From Bremia lactucae (lineage: Eukaryota > Oomycota > Peronosporomycetes > Peronosporales > Peronosporaceae), in contig NC_090618.1 in the NCBI RefSeq assembly GCF_004359215.1, positions 1,490,989 through 1,554,988 on the forward strand: a stretch of DNA of 64,000 nt, in the 5' to 3' direction. The notes beneath the pieces are model-generated. The model was not told the DNA's origin. It searched no databases and was given only the letters and a program-made list of their open reading frames with translations. Of this stretch, positions 21,192 to 30,295 are shown piece by piece; position 1 is the first letter of the stretch, and each line of letters opens with the position of its first letter. Both the position numbers and the translations under genes were made by a program.

Positions 21192-21656
21192 ATGTCGATT
21201 GGTCAGAACCCTCATTTTAAGTTCCATCGCATGAAGAACAAATTCATGCGGGGTGCTGGTAGTACGTCGCCTTCGGCTGCGGTTCATGCAGCCGCGGGTG
21301 ACGCGCTAATGTCTCTTGCAGCAGACGTTCCTTCTGCCGTAGTATCTTCTTCTCGCGCAACACTAGATGTTGCGGGTGCACGTGGTGGTTTTCCACGTGA
21401 TTTCGACCCCTCTTTGGAGGTCGACTACGAATGCGAGTCGGAAGATATGGCCGACTCGGGGAGAAAAGAACATTCGCCTGATAGACGTCAGGCGGCTAAC
21501 TATGATCCTTCAAAGAGAGGGCTCATTCTGATAGACGAGGTAATAGTCTGTTTGGATTCGACGATGAGCATGATTTCTCATCGCCCGTTCCATCTCCCGT
21601 ACGGTCACCTGCACCTAATTCTTTGCAAGGTGATCACGATGGCTAAGCCATCGTAA
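21192..21656 (+). CDS. Antisense accessory ORF of family I, N-terminal part, copy C
   Basis: Starts 80 bases inside the 3' LTR, opposite to pol, so an LTR promoter firing backward could drive it. 154 codons: MSIGQNPHFKFHRMKNKFM, then SPSAAVHAAAGDALMSLAAD, a Ser/Ala stretch, the acidic FDPSLEVDYECESED, and SPDRRQAANYDPS. After that it shifts frame relative to copy A, whose version continues as NERAHSYRRV. Copies A, C and D share this part. No sense-strand ORF covers the region, so it is not a shadow of pol. Product unknown; composition suggests a disordered acidic protein. Confidence 0.58.
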   Translation: MSIGQNPHFKFHRMKNKFMRGAGSTSPSAAVHAAAGDALMSLAADVPSAVVSSSRATLDVAGARGGFPRDFDPSLEVDYECESEDMADSGRKEHSPDRRQAANYDPSKRGLILIDEVIVCLDSTMSMISHRPFHLPYGHLHLILCKVITMAKPS

Positions 21657-21866
21657 AAAAGTTCTTGCGGTACCCCTGCTCATTAGGTACCACTAATGGG
21701 AGTAAAGACAATAAAATGTAACGTCTTGCCTCTGAAAAGAAGCCGTGGCTTTTGCCCAAACGGCTAATCAATAGCTTGTCTGGTGAGACTACTCCTCACA
21801 ATAAATATCCCTTATTTATTTCGACAAAGTTACATGGCCTTGATCCCAGCGTGAAGGATTTTTGCG

Positions 21867-22533
21867 TTGAGGAAGATTTTTATGTCGATGTTTTTTTTTA
21901 AGCATCGATGGTATAGTGGCAACAGTAAGCGAGATAGAGTTTCGCTTATGCAAGCCAGGAGCGCGTTCATTCGCAATGTTAGAGACATTGGACGCGAAGC
22001 CTTCTTCAAAGACATCACGCGGTTCGCGTTAAATTTGAGAAGCGACATCGAACCGGTGCAAAGTATAAATTGCATCGGTTGTCACGTGAGGCGGGACTTC
22101 CATGCCTCACGTGGGGTGATCCCTCTTCGTGTTGTGTTCACAACACGAAGAGAGTAAAATGGGAAGTCTATTCCCTTTCTTCGCCCTGGGAAGGACTCGC
22201 ATCTCTGTCGAGATGCGCGATGCGATTGACGTTTTGCAATCGAATTACAGGCGCCAGGGGCGCGTGTTTTCCGATGGGCCTTCTGAACCATCGGATGGGT
22301 CTCGTCATTCTGACGGACGAGGCCCTCGACGTCAGCAACCAGCTGGGAACAAGGCTCCCAGCTGTCATGTGAAGGTGAATAATCACGCCAGCGAACCAGA
22401 TAGCTCGTTCGCTGCTTCTTCACTTCACGGTTATTTTGAAGACGTTCCACAAGGAAACGTTGACCACCGTGGGAATCCACCAATGGCTGTGGCGGAGGAG
22501 GGAAATAAGATCCGAACCGTGTGTCGGATCTAG
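21867..22533 (+). pseudogene. Antisense accessory gene of family I, middle part, copy C
   Basis: Two overlapping open stretches in different frames. 21867-22157 has KHRWYSGNSKRDRVSLMQAR and SAFIRNVRDIGREAFF. 22129-22533 has RTRISVEMRDAIDVLQ and GPRRQQPAGNK, opposite the chromodomain. The CPCC motif seen in copy B is here SSCC. One frame change separates the two halves. Confidence 0.45.
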
Positions 22534-22549
22534 AGTCGAAGATCGACAA
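22082..22549 (-). CDS. Chromodomain end of family I pol, copy C
   Basis: 155 codons with PPPPQPLVDSHGGQRFLVER and SYLVRWRDYSPSHDSWEPCS, a chromodomain, followed by a C-terminal tail longer than in copy B because the stop seen there is absent. Upstream it is out of frame with the integrase linker (22585-23142) by one stop and shift near 22550-22585. Membership of the chromovirus lineage rests on this domain. Confidence 0.85.
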   Translation of the reverse strand: MSIFDSRSDTRFGSYFPPPPQPLVDSHGGQRFLVERLQNNREVKKQRTSYLVRWRDYSPSHDSWEPCSQLVADVEGLVRQNDETHPMVQKAHRKTRAPGACNSIAKRQSHRASRQRCESFPGRRKGIDFPFYSLRVVNTTRRGITPREAWKSRLT

Positions 22550-22982
22550 ACTTGATCACTTCCTGCGCGAATTGGAGGAGGGACTTAATCACGAGCGCGG
22601 TAAGGGTCGCTTGTAGGAACAGACAGCGCAGGCTCATCATATCGAACGGTTGGTAGATCGTTCGAAGTGTGCGTACTCCATGTTGGAGTACGAACGGAAA
22701 TATCACGCTGTTCGTGATGAGCTGTCGTCCGCTCATCGCGGTTCTGAGGATCTTCAAACCCGACATGAGAATCTCCAGATTCAACATGAGAATCTGATTC
22801 GTGATCACAATAATCTTTTGGGGATTCTTGAAAAGGGTGGTCAGATCCGTCCTCATAAGAAACGGCGTACTGATGGTACGGGCGGAGCCGACCAACATAA
22901 AACGGACGATGCGTTCGCATCTTACGTGGCAATTCTATTGTGTACGCATTGCCTCTGCGATGCAGTACACGGAAAGGCCTAA
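22524..22982 (+). CDS. Antisense accessory gene of family I, coiled-coil part, copy C
   Basis: Frame open from about 22524 to 22982 apart from a single TAG at 22614. Reads DLESKIDKLDHFLRELEEGL, then, after the TAG, AHHIERLVDRSKCAYSMLEY, ERKYHAVRDELSSAH, RHENLQIQHENLIRDHNNLL and a basic RPHKKRRTDG. The heptad pattern continues on both sides of the stop, so the stop looks secondary. Copy B has the same TAG, while copy D has TTG at that place. It overlaps the integrase-chromodomain linker on the other strand. Confidence 0.5.
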
Positions 22983-24173
22983 TGAACTTGGGTAGTAGGT
23001 TACTGCTACTCACATTAGTGACTACACGCTTAGGTAAGTTTACCGTAGAGAGTAGCACTAGATCATTAATTTTAAATGGATGAACATTTGTTCTTCCATG
23101 TTTTGTCTGCATTCCGTTTCTGGTGGTCCACTGCGTTAGCAATGGAATCCTGAACGAAACGGTTATTGATTCTCGAATAGCAGAAATTCTTCTGCTGACT
23201 CATTTGTTTTGCCTTTTTCAGTACGCTTTGTGCGCACTGTCATGAGGTCTTTCTCATCTTCGGTGTCGATTGCTTCGACATCGACATCACTCGCGTTGTC
23301 GTTAACTTCGACGCGTGATGAGCATGAGTCAGAAGTGGTTTTGCTCGTGCGAGTCCACCCCCTCAAACTAGAGGGTCTTTCAAATTAAGTGGGTATGCGA
23401 TGATGGCGTAAGCCATTCACGAAGAACGGTGTAAGACGCATGCACCCAATTATTGATGGCGAATTTGACCATCGGTAAAAACTCGCTCCAATTCAGATAC
23501 GATTGGACGTAACCTCGAAGTATCTCTTCAAGGACACGATTTACGCTTTCTGTTTGACCATCCGTTTCTGGGTGATCGGATGTTGACATAGTCAGTCGTG
23601 TTCCGAGAGATCGGAACACGGATTGCCAGAACTCCGCCGTGAGCCGTGGATCTCTATCCGAGACTAATTCACGGGGTAACTAATGGAGTTTGAATACCGT
23701 GTCGATAAAAATACGGGCACAACCCAGAGCCGTAATCGACTCTGGTACCGCAGCAAGATGGAACATCTTGCTGAATATGTCTACAAAACAAGAATTCCAT
23801 TGTTTTTGTGGTCGTCTTTGGAAAATCCGAAGACGAAGTCCATAGATACGGACTGCCAACACTCTGCCTGAAGTGGGAGAGGTTGGAGAGGTGCACGGGA
23901 TGAAGGGCTAGGCTTCACTTGTTGACATACCTCATAAGCACGAATGTACTTGCGCACGAACTGATACTGGCGGGGCCAGTAAATGTCGCGGCTTACTGTG
24001 AGATAAGTCTTTTCACGTCCACGATGCCCACTTGTTGGTGCATCGTGACACTCATACATAATGCGCAGGCGCAAATCATTGTGAGTTGGGACAAAGTCAC
24101 GTGGAGTGTCGAAGGCAACGGCCGTTGCGTGTTGTGTATCGATTGGATGACAATCGATATCAAGCCGGTACAT
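22585..24173 (-). pseudogene. Family I integrase, copy C
   Basis: In element sense from 24173: zinc region (SGHRGREKTYLTVSRDIYWP, AYEVCQQVKPSPSS), first acidic residue in MDFVFGFSKDD, the core, then GQTESVNRVLEEILRGYVQS near 23540, the C-terminal domain (INDLVLLSTVNLPKRVVTN; LLPKFIRPFRVLHRRGNAYT; FYVGRLRPYHQY) and a charged linker to 22585. Frameshifts near 23680, 23640 and 23370 break it. The C-terminal half (22585-23142) is a clean 185-codon ORF and gives the best view of the family I integrase end. Confidence 0.88.
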
Positions 24174-24299
24174 CTTTATAAGTTTTATTGGATGGATTCG
24201 TTAGATGATCCATCAAACATAAAAGGTCTTCATCTTTTGTGTAGGCTTTCTCTAAGTCATCAACCAAGGTTGATGGCGGAACGCTTGAAATGAGTTTTG

Positions 24300-25680
24300 C
24301 AACATTGGAATAATTTCGCTGTTGGAATGCACAGCCGGCTCGAAATCGGGTCGGTGTGATAACACATCAGCGATGACATTAAGTCGTCCTGGTTTATTAA
24401 CCACGGGGAAATTCTACTCCGCGAAGAAGGATAGCCACCTCGCCATTCTTTGCGAGAGGTGTGGGCTATTTACGGCCGTGCGTAGTGACGCATGGTCCGT
24501 ATATACGATGAACGGTCTATCTCCTGGGAGATAGACCCTACACTTAGCCAGTGCATATTTCAAAGCAAGGAGTTCCTTGTCATGCACTGGGAAATTGCGT
24601 TAAGCTGGTTGCAGCTGGCGCGATTGGTAGCAGACGACGCACTCGCGCCATCTGTATCGTATTGCATTAGCACACAGCCGATTGCGAAATCGCTTGCGTC
24701 ACAGACCACATGGAATGGTCTGTTTTGATCTGCAGTCGCCAAGATAGGCGATTGATTCAAGCTTTGCTTGATACCTTTAAAGGAACGCTGGCAATCAGCG
24801 TTCCAAAGCCATTTCTCGTCTTTCTTTAAGAGACGAGAGAGATGAGGTGTCATCTCGGATTAATTCCTGGAGTACTTGTGCAAGTACGCCGCTAGCTCAA
24901 GGAATTATCTAAGTCTCTTGACATCGACTGGTACTGGCCAGTCGGTAATTGCTTTGATGTTTTCAGGATCAGGGCGCACGCCATGTTTACCGACGATGCA
25001 CCCAAGAAGTGGTATTCCGCTTGCAGCGAGTATACACTTCTTCAGATTTGCGTACATCTTATGCTTTCGCATAAGTGTAAGAACCTGACGAACGTGAGTT
25101 TTATGATCTTCCTCGTCCGTCTAATCGTCCATGGCCCGGCTATGGACGAAAACATCGTCAAACTAACTCGGTGCGAAATCCCGCACCGGTCTCAACTGAT
25201 TTGTTACGCAACTGTTGAATGTTGCAGGGGCGTGACTAAGCCTCTCATGCATTACAAGCCATTTCCAAAGAACCCCATGGGGGGCACTCACTGCTGTGTA
25301 CGGTTGCCCCGTTCACGCATAAGGATCTGATAAAACCCATCCGTCAGATTCATAGACGAAATATGGTACTTATAGACACACCATCTATAATGTACGTCTT
25401 TTTTGGTATCGGCGTTTGAGCCGGTACTGTTGCAGCATTCAGTCATTGAATGCGTGTACTATCCGCCACCCTCCTGTGACTTCTCGCACACAGAAGGTCG
25501 AAGAGCTATGTGGGGAAGTTGACTTTATTACATGGCCCAGTTTTAATCGATCGATAAAGAATTTATCGATCTCAAGTACTTGTTCACGAGGCAGTGGCCG
25601 CTGCTTCATTACACAGTACTTCGAGCCCGGTTTGGGCTCGATCTCATGTCGAGTGCCTTTATCCTTAGCAACTCGCATGG
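24300..25680 (-). pseudogene. Family I RT and RNase H, copy C
   Basis: Element sense from 25678: GTRHEIEPKPGSKYCVMKQR, PREQVLEIDKFFIDRL and GGWRIVHAFND are the Gypsy RT entry motifs. They are followed by the thumb and connection in broken frames, then MTPHLSRLLKKDEKWLWNAD, RPFHVVCDASDFAIGC and the RNase H TDHASL region. The palm YxDD region near 25110 is in a broken frame. Many stops; not functional. Confidence 0.85.
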
Positions 25681-25832
25681 AACTGCTTTAGGCGATACAT
25701 GCCAGAATTCCATTAAATGCTTGTATAGAGGATTTGTCTTGAGTGACTCCAGGATTGAGTATTATATCTCTCAATCCGAGTCTTCACATCGAGGACACTT
25801 TCGTCCATCGATGAGCTGCTGAGAGCCCGTTC

Positions 25833-26388
25833 NNNNNNNNNNNNNNNNNNNNNNNNNNNNNNNNNNNNNNNNNNNNNNNNNNNNNNNNNNNNNNNNNNNN
25901 NNNNNNNNNNNNNNNNNNNNNNNNNNNNNNNNNNNNNNNNNNNNNNNNNNNNNNNNNNNNNNNNNNNNNNNNNNNNNNNNNNNNNNNNNNNNNNNNNNNN
26001 NNNNNNNNNNNNNNNNNNNNNNNNNNNNNNNNNNNNNNNNNNNNNNNNNNNNNNNNNNNNNNNNNNNNNNNNNNNNNNNNNNNNNNNNNNNNNNNNNNNN
26101 NNNNNNNNNNNNNNNNNNNNNNNNNNNNNNNNNNNNNNNNNNNNNNNNNNNNNNNNNNNNNNNNNNNNNNNNNNNNNNNNNNNNNNNNNNNNNNNNNNNN
26201 NNNNNNNNNNNNNNNNNNNNNNNNNNNNNNNNNNNNNNNNNNNNNNNNNNNNNNNNNNNNNNNNNNNNNNNNNNNNNNNNNNNNNNNNNNNNNNNNNNNN
26301 NNNNNNNNNNNNNNNNNNNNNNNNNNNNNNNNNNNNNNNNNNNNNNNNNNNNNNNNNNNNNNNNNNNNNNNNNNNNNNNNNNNNNNNN
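25833..26388. other. Assembly gap (556 N)
   Basis: Run of N inside copy C between protease and RT. By comparison with copy D the missing sequence would be the protease-RT linker. A single further N stands at 33130, exactly where two unrelated element fragments meet. Confidence 1.
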
Positions 26389-26778
26389 ATGCAGATCTCT
26401 CAAGAACCGCTTAGGTTCTAGGGTTGGTAATTGAGTTATCTCCGAAGTTAACTTCGAAGGCGCATACAGATCAAGAGTATAAGCGCCTACTCTTGAAACG
26501 TTATTAACCAAGACATTTAATGTCTCGGTTTCTTCCTGGGATTTATCCACAGGCTGCCGGGGGATTAATTCCTCGGGATTTAGAAGTCTAGCAACTTCTA
26601 CCGTTTGAGGAGATTACTCCTCAAGTACGTGGGGCCTTATTCCCTTAACGTCTTCCGAGTGTGGTTGCGCTATCACAGTCGGGTCCTTCACGGTCGACTC
26701 TCTTCTTGACCTAGGATCATCGTGTTGTCCCTTTAACGCAACCGGTATACTCCTTGTATGTCGCCTGCTAGCCGTACT

Positions 26779-27424
26779 TTAATGTCCTAATCCACTCAAC
26801 TTCTTCGAGTAGTGGACCTTCGGCGCTGCCTGTGCATTAGCACAGCCGCCGGAAGCTGACTCCTTAGTGTGATTACTAATCACACTGTGATCTTGTGCAG
26901 TTGTATTAACCACCGTACCACAAATGAGGCCATCGCACTCACTCGTAGTACATCCACACGCTTGTGGACGCCCCAAGACTTTTACCAGATGACCATCTGA
27001 TGAACAAGTGGTAGACATCTTTACGGGTCGATGCTGCCAGCTGATCCTTGGCTCGTATTCTCTGAGCCAAGGTAGACCTAGGATGACATCAAATTTGTCA
27101 TCCGATTTCCAGTACGATGAAATCATCATCATACTGTAAATCTTTTAACGTGTAGTGAAATTTCGCTACGCGTTTCATTACTGTTATCGATGTGCATGTA
27201 GCTAGACGTACCGTCATCCTCGTTGGAAGGATCTCGCGCTCAACATATTTGAGCTTACGACCCTCTAGCGACTGGCGATGAGTAAAGTTATTCGACGCCC
27301 CGCAGTCCGCTAGGGCTCCAAGTGACAAATCACTTGTCACTTTTAATTTCAAGGTAAAGAGGAATACCTCATCACCAGGTGTAGAGATACATAATGATTG
27401 TGTATCTGGAGCAGCCTTCGTCAA
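26779..27424 (-). pseudogene. Family I protease region, copy C
   Basis: Element sense: APDTQSLCISTPGDEVFL leads to the retropepsin-like active-site motif ADCGASNNF near 27290, then RMTVRLATCTSITVMKRV and the flap region. A second ORF reads KFDVILGLPWLREYEPRISW, the ILGLPWL being the family's second conserved motif. The usual Ser/Thr after the catalytic Asp is Cys here. One frame change near 27100-27130. Confidence 0.8.
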
Positions 27425-27767
27425 GATATTTGCAAATTCTCTTGAGGTTGCTGGATCAGTAGGGCGTTGGGCACCTACTGGCCCTGACCGTATATTGGTG
27501 GTCCGCCTCGCTGTTGCAATTTTGCAACAACGACGGACCCGCGACCGTTGCCAATTTTGGCATTCGGTCCATAATTACGTTCAGTACCTCTCGGTACTGG
27601 GCCTGGGGCACTGCACTCATAAGCGTAGTGTCCTAACTTTTGACAGCGATTGCATTACTGCAATCGCTTGTTATTTTGAAAGCGAGGCTTCTCGCTTTCG
27701 ACATAAGAGGTCCATGGGATCTGTACCTCCAAGCTCGTGTCGTCTTGGAGGACGATATGATGACGAA

Positions 27768-28584
27768 CTAGATTGAGCCTGTCTCAAGCCTGTTCCGCAA
27801 TGGATATTGCTTCTTCAAGCGTATCCAGTTCCAAACGGAATAGGTGGTTTTTACGGGACCATCCGTAAAACCTTGCATGAACACAGTAATCAACGTGTGT
27901 TTAAGGACTGGGTTGTTTGTGATACAACTCGCTAAGAGTCGCATGTGCTGGGCATAAGCGTGAATATCACGCTTGCCTTGCTTGAAATTCAAAGCTCTAA
28001 TCGATCTCTGAACTCAGCCCTAGGCGGTTCAAACGTCTTTTTGAGCCTGGCTTTAAAAGCCTCTAGTTACTCAAAGACATATGGGTCGCGCCACTTAAGG
28101 CCTAATGCCGAAGTTTTGGCACGACTTGCCAAATCTGATTAAGCGAATGCGACTTGCATTTGCTCGTCGACAATGTGACCAGCCCTTATGGCATCGTCCA
28201 ATTCGACAAACCATCTTAAGAAGAAGTCTTCTTGACCCCTCTATACTTAGAGATGTCAATCTTTAGGGTTTCGGGACGATGCATATGCGTCATCCCAGGT
28301 GCAGGGGTCCGTACCTGTTGTAACCTCAACACTTCTACCTGTTGAGAGCCTTGCTGATTCAGCAAGGCTACTTTTTCCTTCATCTCGTCAAGTTCATGTT
28401 GTATGAACTTGGCGATGGCTGATTGGAGGGCATCTCTGTCCAAATTGGACAGTATTGCCAGGATTCCATCGTTTCCTACGGTCGAACTCATTCGTTCGAC
28501 CGCACTCCTTTCTATGTCACTTAAAAAGGAGTAGCTATCACGCGGAACGTGATGCGTATTCCCACTATCATCTAACATGGACAT
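27768..28584 (-). pseudogene. Family I gag, copy C
   Basis: From the ATG at 28584 (MSMLDDSGNTHHVPRDSY): a helical N-terminal part (AIAKFIQHELDEMKEKVALL), then PETLKIDISKYRG, the capsid-like region (FKARLKKTFE-type sequence and NFKQGKRDIHAYAQHMRLLA), and a C-terminal region near 27850 (HTLITVFMQGFTDGPVKT). The zinc knuckle follows downstream around 27650 in another frame. At least three frame changes. Copies D and E carry the same protein. Confidence 0.85.
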
Positions 28585-28634
28585 GTTAGATGAAAGAAAT
28601 GTGGTCCTTGGACGGACTACAAAGTGCTACCAGG

Positions 28635-28761
28635 TGTAACGGGGCAATGCCGACTTACTCAGAATGATATTTCTTATTATTAATTCCAGAACTACTGCAA
28701 TCACAAACAAGAAACAATCTTTCTTAACGAATCTCATTAATCCATTCATGCGCGTCACTAG

Positions 28762-28808
<47 letters not shown>

Positions 28809-29149
28809 ACTGCTTCAGTGCGAGTGGTGCCTTACGTCACTTCACGTACACTAGTACGTGCAGAGGAAGAATTCTCTTGAAGGTAACTAGCTTAAGAGGT
28901 AAAATGAAAATTGTATTAATATAATTAAGTTTCTCTTCTGTCTATCTGTTAATGCTAACTTAATTATATACTAATACTAAACATGCAATTGAAATCTTAT
29001 TTGTCTCTCTTTGTTTACGTTTACAGCTGATCAAGATTTCCGAGCATTACTATATAAAGTAATATTCTCCAAACATTATCTACCTTTTAGATAATATATT
29101 AATTAACAACCTTTAAGTGTTAATTTCATGTAACGATACACCCGTTACA
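28635..29149 (-). repeat. Family I 5' LTR, copy C
   Basis: 515 bases, plus-strand reading TGTAACGGGGCAATGCC...CGATACACCCGTTACA. About 155 bases at 28650-28805 (starting GACTTACTCAGAATGAT) are absent from other family I LTRs and replace one of the two AAG-loop hairpins. The primer-binding site lies at 28624-28634 (element sense CCTGGTAGCAC). Confidence 0.9.
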
Positions 29150-29154
29150 AGGAC

Positions 29155-29701
29155 GCAATATACAAGTATTCTTGTACCATCATTTGATTGGTAGTGTTTG
29201 TTTGCGCGGAGTATGACATCATGTCCGTGCCATCGACTTCATGCGGAAATGCTATAGGAATTCTTTGAATAGAAGACCAAGCTTAAAATTACAAACATGA
29301 AGTCAAGCATGTTTGGTCATCGTCACCTTTTATTTCTATTCTTCCCTCCTCTGTCGATCTCGATACTTATAAATCGGATATAGTCTCGTCACGTTGTTTG
29401 TGCATATTGCAGCTGCCTCCAAACATCTGCAAAAAGGCTGGGGTGCTCGTTTAATATGTGGTACAGGCAGTCCATTTATATCATTACTAGTTTCTTACTG
29501 TACTGTCGAACTATACCGAATGTAAACGCATGAAATTTCTGCCAACAACAGATCTTAAAGCGATGGACACAAGAACTAAAGCCTCTCGTTTATTATTGCA
29601 ATACTTTCCGACACACAATGTGTTTAACCTCTTCCTGTACAATAAGTCCTCTTCTTTTCCTTAAGCGCTGTTACCCAGTTCTTTCCGTGGCACTATGCTC
29701 C
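29155..29701. other. Spacer, 3' of the host gene at 29702
   Basis: 547 bases of low GC with no long ORF and no recognised repeat. Probably 3' flank of the minus-strand gene that ends at 29702. Nothing further seen. Confidence 0.5.
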
Positions 29702-30295
29702 TTACACGTAGTTGACTGGAATCATTTGATGTCGCGAAACGAGCGAAGGAGCGCAAGCGTGGCGAGGCGATTCGGCCTTGCACCGCTGCTCTCGTTGCTG
29801 TCTTTTGGCCTCTTTGTTTGGATTAATGACCTCCAAAAGTGTCTGCTTGCGCGATGAATTGATAATACTCGTTTCTCTTGCAAACCGCAGAATCATGCCT
29901 TCACTCACGCCTGCGCTTTCGAGCAATTGCACGCGCTCTTTTGACGTAAAGCGGTGCACACCTTCGACGCATTCAGCCATCTCCCCGACTTTCGTGGTCC
30001 AAGTGAACTCGGATTTTTCGCTCAAACCAATGGAGGGACCGCCCTTGCCAGGCACGGAGCTTCTTCCTAATCCAATCCCAAATTCATGAATCGTGATCGT
30101 AGACCAGCGCAAGATCTTTTTCGTTTTCCTTTTTGAAACGTGCTCGTCGAGGACTAACGGACTTCTTGGGCGCTTCCTACACCGTTCAGATGAAGCCAAT
30201 GAGACGCGCTTAGGAGCTTTCGAGTTCCTTCCAAGCTGCTCGTTAAGAGTGCTTTCCGTCTTGTCTATTACTGTGGATGCATTGCTTTGTATCAT
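29702..30295 (-). CDS. Small conserved host protein of stramenopile type
   Basis: 197 residues. The N-terminal 60 residues are basic and disordered (KRPRSPLVLDEHVSKRKTKK). They are followed by a compact segment, ILRWSTITIHEFGIGLGRSS, then a Gly/Pro loop (PGKGGPSIGLS), FTWTTKVGEMAECVEG and FTSKERVQLLESAGVSEGMI. The pattern W/FSxxxIxEFxxxLGxxxxxxxGPxxxL is one I associate with a widespread family of uncharacterised stramenopile proteins. That link rests on memory of the pattern, not on a search. Codon use and length look genuine, and no overlapping ORF on the other strand is better. The C-terminus is basic. Role unknown. Confidence 0.65.
   Translation of the reverse strand: MIQSNASTVIDKTESTLNEQLGRNSKAPKRVSLASSERCRKRPRSPLVLDEHVSKRKTKKILRWSTITIHEFGIGLGRSSVPGKGGPSIGLSEKSEFTWTTKVGEMAECVEGVHRFTSKERVQLLESAGVSEGMILRFARETSIINSSRKQTLLEVINPNKEAKRQQREQRCKAESPRHACAPSLVSRHQMIPVNYV

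Larger units (their letters stand above)
20668..29149 (-). mobile_element. Ty3/Gypsy chromovirus, family I, copy C (two LTRs)
   Basis: About 8.48 kb on the minus strand, flanked by a perfect 5-base duplication AGGAC (20663-20667 and 29150-29154). Order in element sense: 5' LTR 29149-28635, primer site next to it (CCTGGTAGCAC), gag, zinc knuckle, protease, RT, RNase H, integrase, chromodomain, 3' LTR 21111-20668. A 556-base N gap removes sequence between protease and RT. The 5' LTR carries an extra ~155-base segment near its element-sense 3' end and a ~60-base deletion relative to the 3' LTR. With the many stops, this argues the element is not young. An antisense gene occupies 21192-22982. Confidence 0.93.

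Noticed and set aside
25771..26550. 259-codon minus ORF
   Set aside because: It exists only because it crosses the run of N; the real content is the protease-RT linker and RT start of copy C.
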